Shown: positions 7,667 through 16,450, numbered from the stretch's first letter. The stretch is DNA of 64,000 bases from Paenibacillus auburnensis (GCF_927798115.1 NZ_CAKMMG010000001.1:496001-560000), one strand, 5' to 3'. Notes: generated from the letters alone by a model not told the origin. Numbers and translations: made by a program.

Positions 7667-8737
7667 ATGAGTTCAAAGAAACATACTATAGTCATCGTTG
7701 GATATGGCGGCATGGGCAGCTATCATGCCCAGCTAATCGGAGAAAATGAGCATCTGGAAGTAGCAGGCTCATTTGACCCGCTGCGGGCAAGGCAGGAAGC
7801 ATCGGAGGCAGCAGGCTACAAGGCTTATGCGAGCTATGAGGAAGTGCTTTCAGATCCCGCTGTTGAGGTTGTACTGATTGCTACACCGAACGATGTGCAT
7901 AAAGAAATTGCCGTCCGGGCACTGCAAGCCGGCAAACATGTTGTCTGCGAGAAGCCCGTCGCCATGTCTTCGGATGAGTTTAAGGAAATGATTGCGGCAG
8001 CGGATGAATCCGGCCGTGTGCTGATGGTCCATCAGAACAGACGCTGGGATGAAGATTTCCGTGTGATCAAACAAATGTACGAGACGGAAACGATCGGGGC
8101 GTTGTTCCAGATCGAATCCCGCGTCCATGGGGCTAACGGCATTCCGGGCGACTGGCGGCATGTCAAGGAGCAGGGCGGCGGCATGCTGCTGGACTGGGGT
8201 GTGCATTTGCTGGATCAGCTGCTGTTCATGATTGACAGCAAGGTAATCAGCGTGTCCAGCACCTTGAGTTACATTCTTGGCAATGATGTCGACGACGGAT
8301 TTGAAGCGGTTCTTCAATTTGAAAATGGCATCAAAGCCATCGTAGAGGTCGGCACGACCAACTTTATCACTTTACCGAGATGGTATGTTAAGGGGATAGA
8401 AGGTTCGGCCGTAATCGAGGACTGGTCTTTGAACGGAAGAATCGTCACCCGCAACAGTGAAAGCGAGCACCGGGAGCCGACTCCGATCCGTGCCGGTGTA
8501 GGTCTCACTAAGACAATGGCTCCGCCGTCGGAAGGCTCAACGATTACTGAAGCGCTGCCTCCGGCAGCCGAGCTACCGGACGGATTCTATAATAATTTTG
8601 TGGCCGTAATTGAAGGCAATGCTGAACCTATCGTAAAGAATGCGGAAGTGCTGCGTGTACAGAATCTGATCGAGGCGATTTTTGCAGCCGCTGAGAAGAA
8701 CGAGGTCATTAAAAATTTTGACACTTATGAAGCATAA
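7667..8737 (+). CDS. Gfo/Idh/MocA-family oxidoreductase (second copy)
   Basis: Second dehydrogenase of the cluster, 356 residues. It has the nucleotide-binding motif IVIVGYGGMGSYHAQ, EKPVAMS with the conserved lysine, and GGGMLLDWGVHLLDQ. It is clearly divergent from its neighbour, so it is probably not a recent duplicate and may act on a different step or stereoisomer. Start ATG 7667 is chosen over the in-frame GTG at 7658 because AGGAG lies 8 bases before it. It is separated by about 40 bases from the first copy with no terminator between. Confidence 0.92.
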   Translation: MSSKKHTIVIVGYGGMGSYHAQLIGENEHLEVAGSFDPLRARQEASEAAGYKAYASYEEVLSDPAVEVVLIATPNDVHKEIAVRALQAGKHVVCEKPVAMSSDEFKEMIAAADESGRVLMVHQNRRWDEDFRVIKQMYETETIGALFQIESRVHGANGIPGDWRHVKEQGGGMLLDWGVHLLDQLLFMIDSKVISVSSTLSYILGNDVDDGFEAVLQFENGIKAIVEVGTTNFITLPRWYVKGIEGSAVIEDWSLNGRIVTRNSESEHREPTPIRAGVGLTKTMAPPSEGSTITEALPPAAELPDGFYNNFVAVIEGNAEPIVKNAEVLRVQNLIEAIFAAAEKNEVIKNFDTYEA

Positions 8738-8774
8738 GAATTAACAAATATTATCGACGAGAGGCGGCAGGTCA

Positions 8775-9743
8775 ATGAAACTTGGAGTATTTATGGTACT
8801 TTTCGGCGGTCGCAAGCTGGAGGACGCGCTGGATTATGTAGTTTCCAAGGGACTCAAAGCGGTTGAGATCGGCACTGGAGGCTATCCGGGCAACAGTCAC
8901 TGCGATCCTAAGCTGCTGCTGGAGGATGAAGCGCTACTTGGAGAATTCAAGCAAAGAATCGAATCGCGCGGTCTAATCATCAGTGCGCTCAGCTGTCACG
9001 GCAATCCGCTGCATCCGCAGAAGGAGCTTGCGCTTAAGGATCATGAAGATTTGGTTAATTCCATTAAGCTGGCCCAAAAGCTGGGAGTACAGGTGGTCAA
9101 CACCTTCTCCGGCTGTCCGGGTGACCATGAAGGTGCAAAGTACCCGAACTGGCCGGTTGCCCCTTGGCCGAATGATTATCAGGAGATTCTGACTTGGCAG
9201 TGGGAGAATAAAGTCATTCCATATTGGAAGGAAATGGGCGAGTTTGCAACGCAGCATGGCGTGAAGATCGGCCTGGAGCTGCACGGCGGCTTCTCGGTGC
9301 ACACACCGGCTACTCTACTGCGCCTCAGAGAGGCTGCAGGGGAGGCTATCGGTGCTAACCTTGATCCGAGCCATATGTGGTGGCAGGGTATTGATCCGGT
9401 ACAGGCGATTCATATTCTCGGACGTCGTGGAGCGATTCACCATTTCCATGCCAAGGATACAGTTATTGATCCGGTCAATGTTAACATGTACGGATTGACT
9501 GACATGCAGTCCTATGGCAATATGCTGGACCGCGCCTGGCAGTTCCGCTCCGTGGGCTATGGACATGATGTGAAGACATGGGCTGATATTATCAGCGCCC
9601 TCCGTCTGGTCGGTTATGATTATGTAGTCAGTATTGAGCATGAGGACGGCCTGATGTCCATTGAAGAAGGTTTCTCCAAGGCCGTCGATAATCTCCGGCA
9701 GGTGCTGATTGAGGAACCTCTCGGCGATATGTGGTGGGTGTAG
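8775..9743 (+). CDS. Sugar phosphate isomerase/epimerase (second TIM-barrel enzyme)
   Basis: TIM-barrel enzyme of 322 residues, longer than the first one and of a different subgroup. Likely metal-binding motifs are KAVEIGTGG, IGLELHGGFSVH, IGANLDPSHMWWQG, IHHFHAKD and VVSIEHED. The tryptophan-rich inserts (WPVAPWPNDYQEILTWQWENK) resemble isomerases found beside Gfo/Idh dehydrogenases in inositol or keto-glycoside pathways. Start ATG 8775 follows GAGAGGCGG. The next gene begins 6 bases after its stop. Confidence 0.9.
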   Translation: MKLGVFMVLFGGRKLEDALDYVVSKGLKAVEIGTGGYPGNSHCDPKLLLEDEALLGEFKQRIESRGLIISALSCHGNPLHPQKELALKDHEDLVNSIKLAQKLGVQVVNTFSGCPGDHEGAKYPNWPVAPWPNDYQEILTWQWENKVIPYWKEMGEFATQHGVKIGLELHGGFSVHTPATLLRLREAAGEAIGANLDPSHMWWQGIDPVQAIHILGRRGAIHHFHAKDTVIDPVNVNMYGLTDMQSYGNMLDRAWQFRSVGYGHDVKTWADIISALRLVGYDYVVSIEHEDGLMSIEEGFSKAVDNLRQVLIEEPLGDMWWV

Positions 9744-9749
9744 CCCTTT

Positions 9750-10724
9750 ATGGAGAGCTTCACTAAGGTCAAACTGGATGACCGGCAGCTCGGGATGCTG
9801 GTTCTCTCCGCCTTTGCTGCGGACTTGACCATCGTCTCCAGTACGGAGCTGACGGGCGGATTTTTTAATACCGCTTATGATTTGTTGCTCAGTGACGGGA
9901 GGTCTGTCATTCTGAAGGTCGCTCCTTCGGAGGAAACGCAGACTTTGAGTTATGAGAAGGACATTATGCGGGCTGAAGTGGAAGCAATGCGGCTCGTCGC
10001 GGCAGGGGGCAAAGTTCCGGTCCCTGCCGTCTACAGCTTTGACGAGAGCCGGAGCTTAATCCCCTGTCCTTATTTTTTCATGGAGAAGGTTGAAGGCCAG
10101 CCATATAGTGAAGTCAAAGAAAGTTATTCGGCTGGGCAGAGAGCCGGGGTTGAGGCTGAGCTTGGCCGGTATCAGCGGCTGATTAATGAAATTACGGGAC
10201 CGGGCTTCGGTTTGTTCGGACAGGATACAGTGGGAGCCCCGGCTTCGTGGCGGGATACGTTTACTGCTATGATATCCAATCTTCTTACAGATGCACGGAA
10301 TCTGGATGCAGTCTTGCCGGTACCCGAAGAGGAAATCAGGCAGGAGCTGGAGCATTATCTGCCTGCGCTGGATGAGGTGACAGAACCGCGCCTGATTCAC
10401 TGGGATCTGTGGAATGGCAATCTGTTTGTTAAAGATGGTGTAATTGTATCTATTATTGACTGGGAGAGGGCGCTGTGGGGGGATGTGCTGATGGAGTATT
10501 ACTTCAGGCACTTCGAGCATTCACAGGCCTTTATTCAGGGGTATGGGCAGACTTTTGACAGTCCGAACGAACTTCTCCGTAAGAAGCTCTATGATTTCTA
10601 TCTTGACCTGATCCTGGTGATTGAGTGTTATTCCAGGCAGTATAAAGATGACAATCATGTACGGTGGGCTGCAGAGAATCTGGCGGAAAGCTGGAAGTCC
10701 TTCAAACATATCAATGCTTCCTAA
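9750..10724 (+). CDS. APH-family phosphotransferase
   Basis: Kinase-like enzyme of 324 residues of the aminoglycoside phosphotransferase / choline kinase superfamily. It shows GGFFNTAYDLLLSDGRSVILKVAP as nucleotide loop and lysine, LIHWDLWNGNLF as the catalytic HxDxxxxN motif and IIDWERALWGD as the metal-binding segment. Being last in the sugar isomerase/dehydrogenase run (6-base gap), it more likely phosphorylates a small metabolite or sugar than an antibiotic, but that is inference. The start lacks a strong ribosome binding site, which fits coupling to the preceding gene. Confidence 0.85.
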   Translation: MESFTKVKLDDRQLGMLVLSAFAADLTIVSSTELTGGFFNTAYDLLLSDGRSVILKVAPSEETQTLSYEKDIMRAEVEAMRLVAAGGKVPVPAVYSFDESRSLIPCPYFFMEKVEGQPYSEVKESYSAGQRAGVEAELGRYQRLINEITGPGFGLFGQDTVGAPASWRDTFTAMISNLLTDARNLDAVLPVPEEEIRQELEHYLPALDEVTEPRLIHWDLWNGNLFVKDGVIVSIIDWERALWGDVLMEYYFRHFEHSQAFIQGYGQTFDSPNELLRKKLYDFYLDLILVIECYSRQYKDDNHVRWAAENLAESWKSFKHINAS

Positions 10725-10733
10725 GTATGAATC

Positions 10734-10774
10734 AAGAAGGCCGGATCTCGCTCATAGCGGGTTCCGGCCTTCTT
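10734..10774. terminator. Bidirectional terminator after the isomerase/oxidoreductase cluster
   Basis: Near-perfect stem AAGAAGGCCGGA / TCCGGCCTTCTT between convergent genes. Confidence 0.82.
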
Positions 10775-10778
10775 GGTT

Positions 10779-11969
10779 TCAGAACTGGTTGGGGATGCTG
10801 ACATGAGGATTCGTATCAGCTTCGTAATTAACGCCATCAGTTTCAAAGCCGAATAGCTGGAAGAATTCCTTCCTGTAGCCGGCAAGATCGGACAGCTCAT
10901 AAATATTCTCAGTGGTGATTAGGGGCCATAGCCGGTCCACTTCTGCCTGAACAGAAGGCTTCAGCTCCCAATCGTCGATGCGGATCCGGCCTTCTTCGTC
11001 AACAGAAGTGCCTTCGAGCGAATACAAGCATTCTGTGAAGAGGCGGTAAGCCTGCTCAATGCAGCCTTCGTGAAGCCCCTGAGCTTTCATCACCTTGTAC
11101 AGGAGAGAGGTGTAGAGCGGGACTACAGGAAGCGCTGAACTGGATTGGGTCACCAGCCCTTTACTGACAACGACATAGGCTCTGCCACCTTGAACAGCAA
11201 GTTGCTCATTAATCAGCCGTGCGGTGGCCTCGAGGTGGTCTTTGGCCTGGCCGATGCTGCCTTTGCGGTAGATTTCCTGAGTAAGTTCAGGTCCAATATA
11301 GGAGAAAGCAAGGGTCACTGCATGATCAGCCAGAACTCCCGCTTCCCGGAGACTGTCAATCCACAGCTGCCAGTCTTCTCCGCCCATGACATGGACGGTA
11401 CTTTCAATCTCTAAATCTGTAGCAGGGTCTATGGTTACAGGGCTGACTTCACCTGTGTGAAAGTTTACCGTCTTGTTCGTATAGGGCTGCCTAACCGGCT
11501 TCAGAACGGAATTATACACTTCACCGCTTACAGGGTCTGTCCGGCGTGCAGTAGCTACACTGTAGATCACGAGATCGACCTGTCCCAGCTCGCGCTTGAT
11601 CAGCCGGGTGGTCCGGTCCTTGGTCTCCTTGGTAAAGGCATCGCCGCACACACTGTAGGATCGCAGGCCTGCGTCAAGCGCTGACTGCTCGAAGGCTGCC
11701 GAGTTATACCATCCGGCGGACGCGGTACGCGTGTCAGTAGCTGCACTGGGGCGGTATACACCTACCGTCGCAGCTCCGGCACCAAAGGCTGCAGCGATTC
11801 TCGAGGCCAGGCCGTATCCGGTTGAGGCACCGATGACCAGTACATTGCGCGGACCTTGTACCGTAGGCTTACCCTTTATATACTCTATCTGCTCTTGAAC
11901 CTGCCGGGCACAGCCCACGGGGTGGGCAGTCGTACATATGAAGCCGCGAGTGCGTGGTTTGATGATCAT
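10779..11969 (-). CDS. fabV: Enoyl-[acyl-carrier-protein] reductase / trans-2-enoyl-CoA reductase FabV
   Basis: NADH-dependent reductase that performs the last reduction of fatty-acid elongation. Length 396 residues, as usual for FabV. It has the nucleotide motif VIGASTGYGLASR, and the diagnostic Y-x8-K catalytic pair is Y234 (EIYRKGSIGQAK) and K243. The C-terminal part, ending in a DGVNYEAD segment, also fits. FabV is longer than FabI and is known in other bacteria to tolerate triclosan. It is a single gene, convergent with the sugar cluster. Its ribosome binding site AAGGA is part of a short AAGGAATGACTCCTT inverted repeat just before the ATG. Confidence 0.95.
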   Translation of the reverse strand: MIIKPRTRGFICTTAHPVGCARQVQEQIEYIKGKPTVQGPRNVLVIGASTGYGLASRIAAAFGAGAATVGVYRPSAATDTRTASAGWYNSAAFEQSALDAGLRSYSVCGDAFTKETKDRTTRLIKRELGQVDLVIYSVATARRTDPVSGEVYNSVLKPVRQPYTNKTVNFHTGEVSPVTIDPATDLEIESTVHVMGGEDWQLWIDSLREAGVLADHAVTLAFSYIGPELTQEIYRKGSIGQAKDHLEATARLINEQLAVQGGRAYVVVSKGLVTQSSSALPVVPLYTSLLYKVMKAQGLHEGCIEQAYRLFTECLYSLEGTSVDEEGRIRIDDWELKPSVQAEVDRLWPLITTENIYELSDLAGYRKEFFQLFGFETDGVNYEADTNPHVSIPNQF

Positions 11970-11999
11970 GAAGGAGTCATTCCTTTCTTATTTAAGAGG

Positions 12000-12191
12000 G
12001 TAATTGTTAATTTAGTATGACATAACACAAGACTATATTATAGTTAACAGCTTTCAAGGATCCATTTTTGTTATAGTAATAATTATGGATTCTACAACAG
12101 TTGACCTATCCGATGATCTGACTCAGCTTGTGAAGGACTAAGAAGAGGGAAATCTGACATGAATTTGGGATGATTCATTTTCAGAAAGCTC
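12000..12191. other. Intergenic stretch upstream of the orphan OppD gene
   Basis: Leader side of fabV and upstream of the promoter at 12192. AT-rich. An 18-codon reading frame (12085-12141, MDSTTVDLSDDLTQLVKD) has no ribosome binding site and is not called. No RNA element recognised. Confidence 0.4.
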
Positions 12192-12221
12192 TTGACTAAG
12201 AGGCATAAAAATAGATAAAAT
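12192..12221 (+). promoter_or_regulatory. Sigma-A-type promoter of the orphan OppD gene
   Basis: TTGACT (12192-12197), 18-base spacer, TAAAAT (12216-12221). Confidence 0.6.
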
Positions 12222-12240
12222 AATACTTATTGCCTATCTA

Positions 12241-12259
12241 TATACTGAGAATCATTATC
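12241..12259. promoter_or_regulatory. Fur box downstream of the OppD promoter
   Basis: Matches the 19-base Fur consensus GATAATGATAATCATTATC at 16 positions. It lies about 20 bases after the -10 box, in the transcript leader. Its core TGAGAATCATTATCG differs at one base from the complement of the box at 55050-55064. Confidence 0.65.
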
Positions 12260-12291
12260 GTACTTTTGAAAAGAGCAGAGAGGGTGACAGG

Positions 12292-13362
12292 ATGGAGCGC
12301 CTTTTAGAGGTAAAAGACTTAGCAATTTCATTCAAAACACGCGGCGGAGAGGTTCAAGCGATCCGTGGTGTTAACTTTCATGTGAATAAAGGTGAAACAC
12401 TGGCGATTGTAGGCGAATCCGGTTCCGGTAAAAGCGTAACTTCCCAAGCGGTCATGAAACTTGTTCCTCAGCCGCAGGGGCAATACAAACGCGGTCAAAT
12501 CTTGTTCGACGGACAAGACCTGATTCCGAAAACCGAAAAGCAAATGCAGAAAATCCGCGGTAAAGAAATCGGCATGATCTTCCAGGATCCAATGACTTCC
12601 CTGAATCCAATGATGAAGGTCGGCAAGCAAATTACCGAAGTGCTGTTCAAACACGAAAAAATCTCCAAGGATGCTGCTTATAAACGTGGTATCGAGCTGT
12701 TGGGCCTGGTAGGTATTCCGTCACCGGAACGCCGTTTCCAGCAGTATCCGCATGAGTTCAGCGGCGGGATGCGTCAGCGTGTCGTAATCGCTATGGCACT
12801 TGCGGCCAACCCTAAGCTGCTGATTGCCGATGAGCCGACAACTGCGCTTGACGTAACCATCCAGGCACAAATTCTTGATCTGATGAAGGATCTGCAGAAG
12901 AAAATCGATACAGCGATCATCTTTATCACCCATGACCTTGGTGTAGTTGCCAGAATGGCTGACCGTGTAGCGGTTATGTACGCCGGTCAGATTGTTGAAA
13001 TGGGTACTGCTGAAGAGATTTTCTATGATCCTAGACATCCTTACACTTGGGGCTTACTTGCTTCCATGCCAAGTCTGGAGAGCAAAGGTTCCCTGCTTAC
13101 AGCTATTCCGGGAACACCTCCCGATCTGATCAAGCCGCCTAAGGGTGATGCATTTGCTCTGCGCAGCACTTATGCTATGGCGATTGACATGGAGAAGGAG
13201 CCTCCGATGTATAAAGTATCGGATTCCCACCTGGTGAAATCCTGGCTGATGCATCCGATGGCTCCGGCTGTCGAGCCGCCTGAAGTGGTGAAGAAGAGAC
13301 AGCGTGTAATGCCGAATGCTTATCCTCAGCCAATTTTGGTAGAAGGCAACAGCGTGTATTAA
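12292..13362 (+). CDS. Oligopeptide-type ABC transporter ATP-binding protein (OppD-like), orphan
   Basis: ATPase of 356 residues of the peptide/nickel importer class. Walker A GESGSGKS (near residue 41), signature FSGGMRQRVVIAMA, Walker B LLIADEPTTALD and HDLGVVA are intact. The C-terminal extension has the OppD form (KGDAFALRSTYAMAIDMEKEPPMYKVSDSHLVKSWLMHPMAPAVEPP in pattern). It stands alone: promoter, Fur box, gene and terminator, with no binding protein, permease or OppF partner nearby. It must work with subunits encoded elsewhere, or have been separated from its operon. The Fur box suggests iron-dependent expression. Confidence 0.9.
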   Translation: MERLLEVKDLAISFKTRGGEVQAIRGVNFHVNKGETLAIVGESGSGKSVTSQAVMKLVPQPQGQYKRGQILFDGQDLIPKTEKQMQKIRGKEIGMIFQDPMTSLNPMMKVGKQITEVLFKHEKISKDAAYKRGIELLGLVGIPSPERRFQQYPHEFSGGMRQRVVIAMALAANPKLLIADEPTTALDVTIQAQILDLMKDLQKKIDTAIIFITHDLGVVARMADRVAVMYAGQIVEMGTAEEIFYDPRHPYTWGLLASMPSLESKGSLLTAIPGTPPDLIKPPKGDAFALRSTYAMAIDMEKEPPMYKVSDSHLVKSWLMHPMAPAVEPPEVVKKRQRVMPNAYPQPILVEGNSVY

Positions 13363-13392
13363 TTATCGGTTTAAGTTTATACTAATAAGATT

Positions 13393-13426
13393 AGCGTCAG
13401 TCCGTTATACGGATTGGCGCTTTTTT
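13393..13426 (+). terminator. Intrinsic terminator after the OppD-like gene
   Basis: 13-base stem (AGCGTCAGTCCGT / ACGGATTGGCGCT, two G-U pairs) and six T. Confidence 0.88.
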
Positions 13427-13570
13427 GCGCGATAAACGTGTAATTCAAGTGGGTTTAGGCAGTTTTATACTTTATAAAAGTATGAACTAATATTAATATA
13501 TATAAATAAAAGTATTGACTATTTTTCTTTTTCACAGCACAATGTAAGGGTATACATAGGAGGTATTCTC

Positions 13571-15004
13571 ATGAAAAAACGCGCAATGACCACATTATTA
13601 TCCTTAACGCTGTTATCCGGCTGCAGTGGCAGCGGCGGCGGGGCGCCTGAGTTCAAGAATGTTTCGGTGCATGATCCTTCCGTCATCAAGGTGGAAAATA
13701 CTTATTACGTATTCGGTTCCCATCTGGCTTCGGCCAAAACCAAGGACCTGATGTCATGGGAACAGATTTCTTCCATCGTAGAAGACGGTAATGTACTTAT
13801 TCCGAATGTCACCGAGGAACTCAGCGAAACCTTTAATTGGGCGCAGTCAAACACGCTTTGGGCGCCGGATGTCATTCAACTTGCTGACGGCAAATTCTAT
13901 ATGTACTATGATGCCTGCAAGGGAGATTCACCTCTATCAGCAATGGGGATTGCAGTATCTGATAAGATTGAAGGGCCCTATAAGGATCTGGGAATTATTC
14001 TGAAGTCTGGTATGACCGGGGTAGGCGATGACGGTGAACTGTATGACGCTACCGAGAAGCCAAATGTAGTAGATCCGGATGTGTTCTTCGATAAGGACGG
14101 AAAGCTGTGGATGGTATATGGTTCATATTCAGGCGGGATCTTTATTCTGGAGCTTGACCCGGCTACGGGCTTCCCGCTCCCCGATCAGGGGTACGGCAAG
14201 AAACTGCTAGGTGCGAATCATGCCCGGATTGAAGGACCTTATATGTTATATAGCCCTGAAACCGATTATTATTACCTGTTCCTCTCGTTCGGAGGGCTGG
14301 ATGCTAATGGAGGTTATAATATCCGTGTAGCCCGCTCCAAGAATCCTGACGGACCTTTTGAAGATTCCCAGGGTCAAGCCATGATCGATGCTAAAGGTAA
14401 TCCGGACAAGTTATTCGATGATCCGGTCTATTCACCTTACGGTGTGAAGCTAATGGGTAATTTTGAATTTATGAACAGTGATTCGGAACCGGCCGTAAGC
14501 GGGGAAGGATATGTATCGCCTGGACATAATTCGGCGTATTATGATGAGAAAAGCGGCCAATACTATCTCATCTTCCATACACGGTTCCCTTACCGGGGAG
14601 AAGAGCATGAAGTACGGGTCCATCAGATGTTTATGAATGAGAATGGATGGCCGGTAGTAGCTCCACACCGCTATGGAGGCGAAAAGATTGGAACTTATGC
14701 TGCCTCAGATATCACCGGTGAGTACAAATACGTAAACCACGGGAAGGACATTACTCCAGAGATTGTCGAGTCACAAATGATTGAGCTGACTGCTGACGGT
14801 AAGATCACTGGAGCTGTAACAGGCACGTGGAGCTTAAGCGGGGAACATACTGCTAAGTTAACGGTGGAAGGAAAAGAATACAGCGGTGTCTTCCTGAAGG
14901 AGTGGAATGAAGCAGTGAACGGCAATGTGATGACATTTACCGCTCTTTCCGAAGAAGGAATTGCTGTCTGGGGAAGTCACGTATTAACAGAATCTAAGGA
15001 ATAG
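13571..15004 (+). CDS. GH43-family arabinan endo-1,5-alpha-L-arabinosidase, lipoprotein
   Basis: Extracellular, membrane-anchored arabinan-degrading enzyme of 477 residues. The signal peptide ends in the lipobox LLSGC (Cys about residue 17). The five-bladed propeller of GH43 shows the three acidic catalytic positions: HDPSV near residue 34, VVDPDVFF and RIEGPYM. A C-terminal beta-rich domain (ITGEYKYVNHGKDITPEIVES to the end) resembles that of AbnB/Abn2-type endo-arabinanases of Bacillus. It starts at ATG 13571 behind AGGAGG. It is a single gene; no arabinose operon lies nearby. Confidence 0.9.
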   Translation: MKKRAMTTLLSLTLLSGCSGSGGGAPEFKNVSVHDPSVIKVENTYYVFGSHLASAKTKDLMSWEQISSIVEDGNVLIPNVTEELSETFNWAQSNTLWAPDVIQLADGKFYMYYDACKGDSPLSAMGIAVSDKIEGPYKDLGIILKSGMTGVGDDGELYDATEKPNVVDPDVFFDKDGKLWMVYGSYSGGIFILELDPATGFPLPDQGYGKKLLGANHARIEGPYMLYSPETDYYYLFLSFGGLDANGGYNIRVARSKNPDGPFEDSQGQAMIDAKGNPDKLFDDPVYSPYGVKLMGNFEFMNSDSEPAVSGEGYVSPGHNSAYYDEKSGQYYLIFHTRFPYRGEEHEVRVHQMFMNENGWPVVAPHRYGGEKIGTYAASDITGEYKYVNHGKDITPEIVESQMIELTADGKITGAVTGTWSLSGEHTAKLTVEGKEYSGVFLKEWNEAVNGNVMTFTALSEEGIAVWGSHVLTESKE

Positions 15005-15024
15005 TTGAAAAAATACTGTAACAG

Positions 15025-15064
15025 CAACCTCCGGAGCAACGTATTGACGTTGTCCGGAGGTTGT
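15025..15064. terminator. Bidirectional terminator between the arabinanase and fabF
   Basis: Long stem CAACCTCCGGAGCAACGT / ACGTTGTCCGGAGGTTG with one bulged base, between convergent genes. Confidence 0.8.
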
Positions 15065-15068
15065 TGTG

Positions 15069-16304
15069 TTACTGAAACTTCTTAACCACGATTACTGCAT
15101 TGTGTCCCCCGAAGCCAAAAGAATTAGATACCCCAATATTCACTTCTGCAGTACGTGAGTGGTTTGGCACATAATCGAGGTCACAGATTTCGTCAGGTGC
15201 CTCCTGGTTGATTGTAGGCGGTATCAGACCTTCCTGGATACTCTTGATCATAGCAATAGCTTCCAGTCCACCAGCCGCACCGAGGGTGTGTCCGGTCATT
15301 GATTTATTCGCGGTTACAGGAATACGGTAGGCAGCTTCGCCGAACAGCTTTTTAATAGCGGTTGTCTCTGAACGGTCGCCGATTAAGGTACTGGTCGCAT
15401 GTGCACTGATCAGGTCTACTTCCTGCGGTTGTACCCCGGCCTCCTGCAGTGCCAGCTTCATCGCCTGGTAGGCGCCAATTCCTTCGGGATGGGTTGCAAC
15501 CATGTGGTAAGCATCTGAGCTGGCCCCGTAGCCTATAACCTCTGCATGAATGACGGCATTTCTGCGCAGGGCGTGCGAGAGCGACTCCAGAATCAGAATA
15601 GCGCCGCCTTCGCCGATCACAAATCCGTCCCGGTTGCCGTCAAACGGCCGGCTGGCTTTCTCCGGCTCATCATTGCGGGTCGACAAGGAAGTCGCATTGC
15701 CAAAGCTGGCCAGTGCAATTTCTGAAATTGCCGCCTCAGCGCCCCCGGCAATAACACAATCCGCACCGCCATAGCGTATCAGCCGGAATGCTTCTCCAAT
15801 CGCGGTATTTCCGATCGAACAGGCGGTCACCGGTGACAGCGTAGGGCCAAGCGCCCCGAACCTGATACTGATCGATGCTGCAGCCATATTAGAGATCAGC
15901 ATAGGAATTAGAGTCGGACTGACCCTTTCCGGTCCGCGGGTCTTGAGCAGCTCTGCCTGCTCCATCAGTGTATTTATTCCACCAACACCTGAACCGACAT
16001 ACACGCCGAGGCGTTCCCGGTCAATCTTCTCCAGCTGCAGGCCGGAATCAGCCCATGCTTCCTCAGTCGCTGCCAGTGCAAACTGGGTAAACCTGTCCAT
16101 CCGGCGGGCTTCCTTGCGGCCGAATCTCGCTTCCGCATCAAAGTCCCGAACCTCTCCGGCAATCTTGCTTTTGAAGTGTGATGTATCAAATGAAGTGATC
16201 GGGGAGATCCCCGATTCACCGGCGCTTAAGCGTCTCCAGAATGGTTCTACCGAGTTACCGAGTGGTGAAATTAAGCCCATGCCTGTAATGACTACCCGTT
16301 CCAT
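15069..16304 (-). CDS. fabF: 3-oxoacyl-ACP synthase II (KASII, FabF type)
   Basis: Condensing enzyme of fatty-acid elongation, 411 residues. The catalytic triad is present: C162 (TACSIGNTAIG), H302 (SAHATST) and H339 (KSMTGHTLGAAGG), with K334. The N-terminus MERVVITGMGLISPLGNS and C-terminus NSFGFGGHNAVIVV are those of FabF. It stands alone, not beside acpP or fabG as in the housekeeping cluster, so it may be a second KASII or serve a special acyl chain. ATG 16304 follows GAGGAGG. It is divergent from an XRE regulator. Confidence 0.92.
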   Translation of the reverse strand: MERVVITGMGLISPLGNSVEPFWRRLSAGESGISPITSFDTSHFKSKIAGEVRDFDAEARFGRKEARRMDRFTQFALAATEEAWADSGLQLEKIDRERLGVYVGSGVGGINTLMEQAELLKTRGPERVSPTLIPMLISNMAAASISIRFGALGPTLSPVTACSIGNTAIGEAFRLIRYGGADCVIAGGAEAAISEIALASFGNATSLSTRNDEPEKASRPFDGNRDGFVIGEGGAILILESLSHALRRNAVIHAEVIGYGASSDAYHMVATHPEGIGAYQAMKLALQEAGVQPQEVDLISAHATSTLIGDRSETTAIKKLFGEAAYRIPVTANKSMTGHTLGAAGGLEAIAMIKSIQEGLIPPTINQEAPDEICDLDYVPNHSRTAEVNIGVSNSFGFGGHNAVIVVKKFQ

Positions 16305-16378
16305 ATGAATCCTCCTCGAGTCTTTTGAATACTTCCCTGTACGGGGTATAACTGTATTTTTCCACTTTGCTTATCCTA

Positions 16379-16407
16379 TTACAAGTTGTGGTTTATACTA
16401 GTATAAT
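16379..16407 (+). promoter_or_regulatory. Promoter of the XRE/MmyB regulator gene
   Basis: TTACAA (16379-16384), 17-base spacer, TATAAT (16402-16407). Confidence 0.6.
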
Positions 16408-16421
16408 TACTACTATAGTAA
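16393..16421. promoter_or_regulatory. Two adjacent dyads overlapping the XRE gene promoter
   Basis: TTATACTAGTATAA is a perfect 14-base palindrome across the -10 box, and TTACTA-CTA-TAGTAA follows immediately. This is a likely operator pair for the regulator itself, possibly also for divergent fabF. Confidence 0.5.
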
Positions 16422-16450
16422 GATCATTAATTTGAAGGGCGGCATAGAAT

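Noticed and set aside
12085..12141. 18-codon ORF between fabV and the OppD-like gene
   Set aside because: No ribosome binding site and ends well before the promoter; likely chance.
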